Positions 8,016 to 13,545 of a stretch of 64,000 nucleotides of DNA are shown here, in pieces (the first letter of the stretch is position 1; each line of letters begins with the position of its first letter). A model generated the notes under the pieces. It saw only the letters and a program-made list of their open reading frames with translations. It did not search any database and was not told the origin of the DNA. The translations under genes were made by a program, and so were the position numbers. The stretch covers positions 1 to 64,000 of the forward strand of contig NZ_PDWQ01000002.1 of assembly GCF_010211745.1 (NCBI RefSeq). Reading direction: 5' to 3'. The stretch is from Pseudoxanthomonas kalamensis DSM 18571. Its GTDB lineage: Bacteria > Pseudomonadota > Gammaproteobacteria > Xanthomonadales > Xanthomonadaceae.

Positions 8016-8467
8016 CGGTTCACCTCGTAGGCTTGTATTAGGGCTTCGATTCGGGCGTCGCAGGCGGCACCGACTCCAATAGCATCCGAGACAAGCTCTG
8101 CTCCGCGTTCAACGGCTGGGTCAGGCTCGGCGGCAGCGGCGGTATCACCGGACAGACGGGCGGTGTGGAGCGCTGCGACTTCGTGGCGCAGCCGGAGATT
8201 GCCTGCACGCAAAGCAGCAGCAACACTTTCAGCGCGGGCTTGCGCATCTTGTTTTTCCTTCTCGTATTGTTCGGCGACGGCGTTTAGCTCTGCTGATCTA
8301 GAGCGCTCGGATTCAAGGGCGTCTTGTAGGGAGATAACCTTTGCCTCGGCAGCGTCGGCGCGATTATTGGCCTCAGTTGCGCTGGTTTTCTGGCGTCCAT
8401 GATCACAGGACACGACGCCGAAACAGACTGCAAGAGCCGCGAAGCAGGCCAGCAGGATTCTGGTCAT
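8012..8467 (-). CDS. Rz-like inner-membrane spanin
   Basis: A 151-residue protein with an N-terminal membrane anchor (RILLACFAALAVCFGVV) and a long periplasmic coiled coil (ATEANNRADAAEAKVISL onward to residue 100), the layout of i-spanins. The C-terminus ends DARIEALIQAYEVNR. The ATG at 8467 overlaps the endolysin stop by 4 bp. The o-spanin candidate is nested within it in another frame. Together they are expected to fuse inner and outer membranes at the last step of lysis. Confidence 0.8.
   Translation of the reverse strand: MTRILLACFAALAVCFGVVSCDHGRQKTSATEANNRADAAEAKVISLQDALESERSRSAELNAVAEQYEKEKQDAQARAESVAAALRAGNLRLRHEVAALHTARLSGDTAAAAEPDPAVERGAELVSDAIGVGAACDARIEALIQAYEVNR
8038..8247 (-). 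CDS. Rz1-like outer-membrane spanin lipoprotein (nested in Rz)
   Basis: A 69-residue lipoprotein precursor fully embedded in the Rz gene in another frame. It has a signal peptide (KPALKVLLLLCVQAISG) ending in the lipobox ISGC, so Cys20 should be lipidated. The mature part is proline-rich (PPVCPVIPPLPPSL), as in Rz1 proteins. Nested Rz/Rz1 organisation is known from lambda-like phages and supports both calls. Confidence 0.8.
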   Translation of the reverse strand: MRKPALKVLLLLCVQAISGCATKSQRSTPPVCPVIPPLPPSLTQPLNAEQSLSRMLLESVPPATPESKP

Positions 8468-9009
8468 TGAACGTCCCTCAAGCACAACTTCCGCTCATCA
8501 AGGCGGCGGTTGAAAAGACCTCGCACAAACTTCCCTCCCGCGCTGCTCCATACAGGCTTTCCGGCAGCGTTGCGGGGGATGCGCTCACAGGCCGTCTCGT
8601 AATCCCCGCGCCTTGCGTACTGCGCAGCAACGCTTCCGCAGGTCTTGTTTACGCCGAAATTCCATGCGTGCGACGAGAGCGCATCAAACACCGACTGTGG
8701 CGGTGTGCGGCCAAGACAGTTAATCAGCGGAAGCTGTACATGCTTCACCATCGCAGCCCTTTCCTCGGCCTCGCATTGCTCGTCAGTCCAAACATCGCCA
8801 ACGATGATCGGGGTGTCGGTCACATGCTTTGTAAGTCCGTCGCACACGGTCGGCAGTCCACCCGCCAGTCTGTCGGCATAGACTGTTAACCCCCGAGTCC
8901 CGCCGCTCTCCCACTTTTGGACGAACCCCATCAGGACAGCAGACGCTAGGACAACCCCGGCCACCGTGCCGCCTACAACGGTCTTTGTCCCCACCTGACC
9001 TCGGCTCAT
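8464..9009 (-). CDS. SAR-type GH24 endolysin (phage lysozyme)
   Basis: A 181-residue glycoside hydrolase family 24 muramidase. Residues 12-30 (VGGTVAGVVLASAVLMGFV) form a weakly hydrophobic Gly/Ala-rich signal-arrest-release segment, so export probably uses Sec and activation follows membrane release. The active-site region is WESGG...YADRLAGGLPTVCDGLT, giving Glu34, Asp46 and Thr54. The Glu-Asp spacing is a few residues longer than in T4 lysozyme. The C-terminal HAWNFGV helix fits the family. It overlaps the holin gene and Rz by 4 bp each. Confidence 0.88.
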   Translation of the reverse strand: MSRGQVGTKTVVGGTVAGVVLASAVLMGFVQKWESGGTRGLTVYADRLAGGLPTVCDGLTKHVTDTPIIVGDVWTDEQCEAEERAAMVKHVQLPLINCLGRTPPQSVFDALSSHAWNFGVNKTCGSVAAQYARRGDYETACERIPRNAAGKPVWSSAGGKFVRGLFNRRLDERKLCLRDVQ

Positions 9010-9239
9010 TGGTCGTCCTGCAAATCCCGCAATTGCGCCTTGTGCAACTCCGACTTGCGAACGTCATCACGGTGCTTGTAAATCCAGTTGACCGCCAAGC
9101 CGACGATGGCGACGAATGCACCAGTGAATGTCATCACGTCGCTGGCAGTGAGCCCGCCGATTACTGCGGCAGCACTCCCTCCGAACGTAGCTTTATTTGC
9201 GATGGCGGCTATCGTCGCCTCGGCAGCCTGATCCTTCAC
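9006..9239 (-). CDS. Holin
   Basis: A 77-residue protein with hydrophobic segments around residues 19-31 and 36-52 (DVMTFTGAFVAIVGLAVNWIY) and a charged C-terminal tail (KHRDDVRKSELHKAQLRDLQDDQ). Size, tail and position directly before the endolysin match small class II holins. It is expected to time lysis by disrupting the inner membrane, which with a SAR endolysin triggers release and refolding of the enzyme. Confidence 0.75.
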   Translation of the reverse strand: MKDQAAEATIAAIANKATFGGSAAAVIGGLTASDVMTFTGAFVAIVGLAVNWIYKHRDDVRKSELHKAQLRDLQDDQ

Positions 9240-9248
9240 TTCCGGTCC

Positions 9249-9461
9249 TCAGTGCAATGGGCCGGATTCCCGGCGTTCCTCGATATGCGCGAGCGTCTGC
9301 CGCGCGATGTCCACAAGGGCGAGCAAATCCTCGGCCGCTACCCCGACCTGATACCCGCCCGCTTGCGTCTTGTAGATGACAAAAACCTCGGCGACATCGC
9401 CGTCGCAGGCTGCGTCGTGCAGTTCCTCGATGATGTCGTCGGTTAGCTCGCGGATGTTCAT
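9249..9461 (-). CDS. Hypothetical protein, 70 residues
   Basis: A small acidic protein (MNIRELTDDIIEELHDAACDGD at the start) with no family I recognise. It lies between the HslV-like gene, whose stop it overlaps by 4 bp, and the holin, nine bases downstream. Helix-rich composition suggests a compact soluble protein. Membership in the late operon is clear from spacing; the role is unknown. Confidence 0.6.
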   Translation of the reverse strand: MNIRELTDDIIEELHDAACDGDVAEVFVIYKTQAGGYQVGVAAEDLLALVDIARQTLAHIEERRESGPLH

Positions 9462-9865
9462 GGGGTTACCGAGTCAATGCCTCCGCCGGTCTCCGGGTCG
9501 AACTGCGCGGCGATCTTGACCGCTGTCTTTGCGTCCGACCCCATCGCAAGTGCACCAATCGCAAACTGGGCACCTGAACCGATTACGGCGAATGGCTCGC
9601 GGATGCGAACCTCGCGCAAGTACGGCCAGGTCAGCCAAAAAGCCTCGTCTCCGCGGATCACGATGAACTCGCTATCCTCCGACTCAGGAAGGGCCGGCTT
9701 GTCCTTACCTTCCTGCATCCATGCCGCTACCTCGATCAACTGGTGCATCGTCCCCGCGCCGGCCAGATAGCCGTTCGGGATCGGAAATATCTTGCAGGTC
9801 GTCATGTACCCCGCCATCTGACGATCAGCGGCAAGGGTTTTGCCATCCCACACGATTGTGGTCAC
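9458..9865 (-). CDS. Proteasome beta / HslV-like Ntn-hydrolase
   Basis: A 135-residue protein beginning (Met)TTIVWDGKTLAADRQMAG. This matches the mature N-terminus of HslV and proteasome beta subunits: a Thr next to the initiator for the nucleophile, a following Asp (AADRQ) and a lysine 10 residues later (TCKIFPI), corresponding to catalytic Thr1, Asp17 and Lys33. A GAGTMHQ turn and a short C-terminal Gly/Ala region (IGSGAQFAIGALAMG) are also family-like. The GTG at 9865 overlaps the phosphoesterase stop. No HslU-like ATPase is seen in the window. Phage homologues exist; substrates are unknown. Confidence 0.7.
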   Translation of the reverse strand: MTTIVWDGKTLAADRQMAGYMTTCKIFPIPNGYLAGAGTMHQLIEVAAWMQEGKDKPALPESEDSEFIVIRGDEAFWLTWPYLREVRIREPFAVIGSGAQFAIGALAMGSDAKTAVKIAAQFDPETGGGIDSVTP

Positions 9866-11004
9866 GCCGCCTCCGCGAACATTTCCGCATTGACGCGGCT
9901 GCGGCCAACCTCCCCATGCTTGGCGTGGTACACGATGGCCTGCATCGGGCGCGCAGATCGCCATCCGCCATTGGTGGCGTAGGCATCCCGCGCCGCCAGT
10001 GTCCCGAAGCTCTCTACCGTCACGCCTGCAAACTCTCTGCGGCTTTCGTGATGGACGTGGCCCATCAGCCAATGCCTGTGATCTGACTCGCCCCAATCCT
10101 TCGCGCGGTCGGCGGCCATGACCCCCGGCAGCTTGTCAGGCTTGCAGGTGTGTCCGTGATGGACCCCGAGCAATACCCGCCCGAATTTGTAATACGCGAA
10201 TACAGCCGGCGAACTGTCTACCGTTACCCTTGGCTCGCGTTCGTAGGCGACTGACAGCACTCGCGCGAGCCAAAGCCCGCCCGTCTCATCGTGATTGCCG
10301 GGGACGCAGATCACATGCACGTGCTTGTGTTTCTCCAGCGCCGACTCGATGCACTGGCGCATGGTCGTGACAGCCACATCAACTACGCGGGCATAGCGTC
10401 CGTCCGCATCGAGCATGTGGCCACTGCGAGGCGTCTTTGCCTCCATCGAGTCAAAGTGCAGCGCGTCGCCCAGGTTGATGACCAGCCCGGTTTCGCTTGC
10501 CGGGGCGGCGGCGACCAGTGCCGACATCGCGTCGCAATGCACCTGCCGGGCGATATCCAAATTCCAATCCTCGCCAGTCTCATCCGGCCAAGACAACATG
10601 CCAAAGTGCGGATCGCCGATTGGATACACCGTCAGCAGGTCGTCGCGGAATACGCCCTTTGCCTTCCTCGGCTTGACCCTCGGCAGGTCTGCCGCCATCG
10701 CATCGATTGCCGCGACCATCGCAGCATGACGCGCCTCGGCGTCGGCTGTGGTCTTGACCCATTGAGCCGCAACGGAGCCGTCCTCCCGGTACAGCGTGGA
10801 CGTGCCCTTGACGTTGAAGCCCGGTGCCGTCGGGTGAACCATGTCGCTTTCGTGCGCCACGCCCTTCGCTGCCGCGATAATGCGGTCGGCCCACTGCTGC
10901 TCAAGCTCTGGCATGACGTTGAACGTCCTCTTGCAGTCGTGGCATGCGCCTCGACCGCTGCCCTTCTTGTACGTGTGTGTGCTTCCGCACTTGGGACACT
11001 GCAT
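9862..11004 (-). CDS. Metallophosphoesterase with N-terminal zinc ribbon
   Basis: A 380-residue protein with two parts. Residues 1-28 form a zinc ribbon with two Cys pairs (CPKCG and CHDCKRTF). Residues about 120-340 form a calcineurin-like phosphoesterase with all metal motifs: GDPHFGM, GDALHFD, GNHDE, HHGHT and GHVHHES. Family members act on phosphodiesters or phosphomonoesters, including nucleic acid ends. The ATG at 11004 overlaps the previous stop as TGATG. A role in DNA end processing is plausible from the ribbon but not demonstrated. Confidence 0.75.
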   Translation of the reverse strand: MQCPKCGSTHTYKKGSGRGACHDCKRTFNVMPELEQQWADRIIAAAKGVAHESDMVHPTAPGFNVKGTSTLYREDGSVAAQWVKTTADAEARHAAMVAAIDAMAADLPRVKPRKAKGVFRDDLLTVYPIGDPHFGMLSWPDETGEDWNLDIARQVHCDAMSALVAAAPASETGLVINLGDALHFDSMEAKTPRSGHMLDADGRYARVVDVAVTTMRQCIESALEKHKHVHVICVPGNHDETGGLWLARVLSVAYEREPRVTVDSSPAVFAYYKFGRVLLGVHHGHTCKPDKLPGVMAADRAKDWGESDHRHWLMGHVHHESRREFAGVTVESFGTLAARDAYATNGGWRSARPMQAIVYHAKHGEVGRSRVNAEMFAEAA

Positions 11005-11384
11005 CAGTCGCCCGTGTCCTGTCGGACACGTATCCCGGTGATTCGGCCGGCTGTACCCACGGCGACAAAATCCGATTCGTCCACATGCACCAGTGCCGCC
11101 TCGATTTCCTTCTGCAAAAGCGCCAGCGCACGCCACGCCACCTTGGCAGAATGACGCACGCCATCGGTATCGACGGTCCCGCGCTGCATAAGGTGTCGCA
11201 TCAGCGCATCAGCCTCGTCGCCCGACTTGCTGCGGTCCCAATGAAGCGGCTGGCCTGGATTGTGCTGCTCGTTACCAATCGCGGATAACTCTGCTACGGC
11301 GGCCAAAGCATTTGGGAAATAATCCAAGCAGCCGGTCGCCAGCGGAATCAACTTTCTGGCCGCCGCGTCTGTCGGAAGTGTCAT
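11004..11384 (-). CDS. DUF5664 / MazZ-like dATP/dGTP diphosphohydrolase-type protein
   Basis: A 126-residue protein carrying the DUF5664 signature: RKLIPLATGCLDYFPNALAAVAELS, then IGNEQHNPGQPLHWDRSKS and DEADALMRHL. Family members include MazZ of cyanophage S-2L, which hydrolyses dATP and dGTP in diaminopurine-DNA phages. No PurZ or DatZ homologue is visible here, so a Z-genome is not implied and a general nucleotide-pool role is more cautious. It is the first gene after the leader region and overlaps the phosphoesterase by one base. The ATG at 11384 fits the family N-terminus. Confidence 0.7.
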   Translation of the reverse strand: MTLPTDAAARKLIPLATGCLDYFPNALAAVAELSAIGNEQHNPGQPLHWDRSKSGDEADALMRHLMQRGTVDTDGVRHSAKVAWRALALLQKEIEAALVHVDESDFVAVGTAGRITGIRVRQDTGD

Positions 11385-11710
11385 GTGAACTCTGGTCGTT
11401 GATGTAGGTTTCAGCAGCCCCGCAGCGCTACGGGGCACGTCCGGGTTCCCAAGGTTTACTCGGGGATCAGTGCGGGATTCCGCTCCCCCCTCGTCCCGAC
11501 CTCGCCAGCAGGAGCTACCCACCGGCCGGATTCGACGCTTGCTGAAATAGGAACCCCCCATGGTGCGCCGGTCTGACGAGAGGCGTGGGGGGTGTTGTTA
11601 TCGACCTTCGTGGATCAGTCCGAAGGGCCGCTGTTACTACCTTTCGGCCTAGCAGCGGTCTTGGAGTTGCACGAGCAGTTACCCATCTCGCGCGTTGTAG
11701 CGACGATCAT
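11385..11710 (-). other. Structured non-coding leader between Q-like gene and late genes
   Basis: No convincing gene lies in this 326-bp stretch. It holds a near-perfect dyad around 11418-11437 (CCCCGCAGCGCTACGGGG) and a long-range hairpin in which the C-run near 11552-11559 (ACCCCCCATG) pairs with the G-run near 11584-11594 (GCGTGGGGGG). Such a leader between a Q-type gene and the late operon is where lambdoid phages keep the late promoter, qut site and tR' terminator. I see no strong sigma70 promoter by eye, so this role is inferred from position. Confidence 0.4.
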
Positions 11711-11739
11711 CCAAAAACTGGGGGAGCATCAATCCCCCG
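11711..11739 (-). terminator. Rho-independent terminator after Q-like gene (copy 2 of hairpin)
   Basis: A GGGGGA/TCCCCC stem with a 7-base loop (11720-11738) starts two bases beyond the stop at 11741-11743. In transcript sense it is followed by AGUUUUUGG, a fair U-tract. The 19-base hairpin is the same as that at 3836-3854 apart from one loop base. It would stop early leftward transcription before the late genes unless antitermination occurs. Confidence 0.6.
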
Positions 11740-11740
11740 A

Positions 11741-12436
11741 TCAGGCTGCATCCCGCAACGCTGCCGACAGGTGCCGCGCGGCTTCCTGCTCGGCGTCCCC
11801 AAATTCGCGGATCATCCACTCGTACATGGGCCGCCACACCACGCGGTAGGTCGCCTTGTCCCGCCCGATGGCCGCTGCACGCTTACGGTCGGAGATTGCC
11901 AGCGTTCCGCGTCCGCCACAGGTCGGACAGGTAACGACAAGCTCGCCCGCCCGGAGTTGTCCGCGACCCTTGCAGTCCGGGCACTGATTCGGATGGGCCA
12001 ACTCGTCGATGACAGCCTTGGACATCGCCGGCAGCATTTCGAACGCCGACACCGGCCAGCACCTGGCCTTGATCGCCTCGACCTTGGCCTCGGCCGCCGC
12101 AAGCTCTCGCAGCAGCCCAGCGCCCGGATTGTTTGCCCAGCCGGCGCAGGCGTGGAGCATGCCCCGGTGGATTCGCGCCTCGGATAGCTCCTTGGCTTGC
12201 CGCGCAATCTCCGGCTGTACGTGCATGTACACAGCGTCCCTGAGCTTGTGGGAGCGCCTTGCGGCCCCGTCCGGCCACCAGCAGGCCTCCAGTACCTCAC
12301 GGCCCAGGCCCGCCGGCACAAACGCCAGCGCGGCGGCAATGTCCTGATTCGACAGCGCCCCGACCCCGCCCCGGCCAACGTCGTAGCGGATCGTCGTCGG
12401 GTTCAGGCGTGCGAGTAGTTCGCGTGGGTTAGTCAT
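11741..12436 (-). CDS. Putative Q-like late antiterminator with DnaJ-type zinc finger
   Basis: A 231-residue protein with a DnaJ-like zinc-binding pair near residues 150-178: CPDCKGRGQL and TCPTCGGRGTL. The basic C-terminus (SDRKRAAAIGRDKATYRVVWRPMYEWMI) resembles the DNA-binding end of some Q proteins. It lies last in the early leftward operon, before a terminator and a structured leader, exactly where Q sits in lambdoid phages. The start has GGAGGGGAG upstream. The antitermination role is inferred from position and zinc-finger type; I could not align it to a specific Q. Confidence 0.5.
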   Translation of the reverse strand: MTNPRELLARLNPTTIRYDVGRGGVGALSNQDIAAALAFVPAGLGREVLEACWWPDGAARRSHKLRDAVYMHVQPEIARQAKELSEARIHRGMLHACAGWANNPGAGLLRELAAAEAKVEAIKARCWPVSAFEMLPAMSKAVIDELAHPNQCPDCKGRGQLRAGELVVTCPTCGGRGTLAISDRKRAAAIGRDKATYRVVWRPMYEWMIREFGDAEQEAARHLSAALRDAA

Positions 12437-12602
12437 GGCGTACTCCCCTCCCGGCGGCAACCGCCCGGTGCGCGAAAGCCAGAAATTCCAGTGGCGACCT
12501 GACCGCAAACCGTGCCAGCGCCATGTAAGCCGACCGCACTCCAGACCAGCGCCCCAATCCGAACGCCGCACCCACTGCTGCCGCCAAAAGAATCTCGTTC
12601 AT
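12429..12602 (-). CDS. Small 57-residue protein, coupled
   Basis: A frame of 57 codons starts with an ATG overlapping the VRR-NUC stop as ATGA and overlaps the start of the Q-like gene by 8 bp. The N-terminus MNEILLAAAVGAAFGLGRWSG is a possible membrane-inserting helix, and the tail is basic. No family is recognised. Overlap at both ends supports real translation. Confidence 0.45.
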   Translation of the reverse strand: MNEILLAAAVGAAFGLGRWSGVRSAYMALARFAVRSPLEFLAFAHRAVAAGRGVRHD

Positions 12603-13069
12603 GTCGATACCCTCTTGATTCGCCCTGTGCGGGCCTGTGAGGCCCGCCCCTGTGTTCCGCTACCCTCGCCGCACTCGAACGGAGGACGACCCGCGCAGAG
12701 CGACTGGTGCGGCTCCTGCCCCATGTAGTCCACGACAGAAGCCCATGCCGCCTCCCAGCCGTGGCAAACGGCCGTCGCCCATCCCGCGCTGGTCAGGTGC
12801 GCCAGCCATTCGTGCTGTTCCCGGCTGACCCGCCCGCCGTGCAGGCGCTTGAGTTCGAGGGCCAGCCCCACGAACGGGCCGCGTGGCACGGGCAACAGGT
12901 AATCGGGCACGCCGGGGCGGACGCCCTCTGCCTTGAGCTGGGCGGCCACGCGCTTGTTGCGCAGCCCCCCATTCGGCACCGCATGGAGCCATCGAAGGTC
13001 GGGCCAGCGATCCTCCGCCCCGCGCACGGCTCGCATGAACACCACCGCTTCGGTGTGTTCTGAGGTCAT
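12599..13069 (-). CDS. VRR-NUC domain nuclease
   Basis: A 156-residue protein of the VRR-NUC family (PD-(D/E)XK superfamily; phage stand-alone members and FAN1 relatives), proposed to process branched DNA. Recognisable motifs are an early Glu helix (HTEAVVFMRAV), WLHAVPNGGLRN, the active-site VRPGVPDYLLPV with GLALELKR (Asp, then Glu-x-Lys) and SREQHEWLAHLTSAGW. The C-terminal 40 residues are low-complexity. Both ends overlap neighbours by 4 bp. It belongs with the replication genes. Confidence 0.85.
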   Translation of the reverse strand: MTSEHTEAVVFMRAVRGAEDRWPDLRWLHAVPNGGLRNKRVAAQLKAEGVRPGVPDYLLPVPRGPFVGLALELKRLHGGRVSREQHEWLAHLTSAGWATAVCHGWEAAWASVVDYMGQEPHQSLCAGRPPFECGEGSGTQGRASQARTGRIKRVST

Positions 13070-13503
13070 GGCGTCACCATACTGAGGCTGTCAAATCCGT
13101 ATGGAGCCCTCACAGCAGGGTTATCCACAGGCGGCGACCTGTCGGGAACGACCTGTCGGCCCTTACGGGTATAGGAACCGACAGGTGAGTCAGACCCGTC
13201 CGTAACCGGCCGACAATCGGGGGAAAGCGCCACAAAAGCGCGCTTTTCCCCATCGACATGTCGGCTTTCGGGGGCCCGACATGTTGCCGACAGGTAATCC
13301 GACAGGTTAACCACTTGAAAATCAATCATTTGCGTTGACGTGTCGGATTCTCCAGAATTTCCGACAGGTGATCCGACATGTAGCCGGATTGACCCACCTG
13401 GAAGTGAATCCGAGGCCCGGATTGGACGCTCAGGAGGAGTGCGGAAAGGCGCTTTCTGCCGAAAATCGAACCGACAGGTCGAGTTGTCTTTAAAATCAAT
13501 CAT
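13066..13503 (-). CDS. Repeat-containing small protein carrying the iteron cluster
   Basis: A 145-codon frame joined to the primase/helicase by an ATGA overlap and to VRR-NUC by another, so it is probably translated. Its sequence is low in recognisable folds and internally repetitive. MIDF occurs at residues 1 and 59, and PVGN/PVGS turns echo the C-terminus of the upstream primase (PVGSYSEKP). The DNA contains most of the 13 iterons. It may exist mainly as a coding-compatible origin region, as the lambda origin lies inside gene O. No function can be assigned from the protein. Confidence 0.45.
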   Translation of the reverse strand: MIDFKDNSTCRFDFRQKAPFRTPPERPIRASDSLPGGSIRLHVGSPVGNSGESDTSTQMIDFQVVNLSDYLSATCRAPESRHVDGEKRAFVALSPDCRPVTDGSDSPVGSYTRKGRQVVPDRSPPVDNPAVRAPYGFDSLSMVTP

Positions 13504-13545
13504 TTATAGTCACCTGTCGGTTTTTCAGAATAGGAACCGACAGGT
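13137..13545. repeat. Cluster of 13 iterons (CCGACAGGT), candidate replication origin
   Basis: The 9-mer CCGACAGGT or its complement occurs exactly nine times (13137, 13151, 13178, 13287, 13299, 13361, 13471, 13512, 13537) and four more times with one mismatch (13256, 13276, 13338, 13373). Several form facing pairs about 10-20 bp apart. A further exact copy lies at 13883 inside the primase gene. Longer direct repeats are a 16-mer at 13171 and 13530 and a 14-mer at 13318 and 13492. Location beside the primase/helicase gene suggests an origin. Alternative roles are regulator-binding sites or RNA hairpins. Confidence 0.65.

Noticed and set aside
13110-13325. A 71-codon frame (MIFKWLTCR...) in the iteron region
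   Set aside because: It overlaps the coupled 145-codon frame in another frame, lacks a ribosome site and reflects the repeated ATGATTGATTTT start context.
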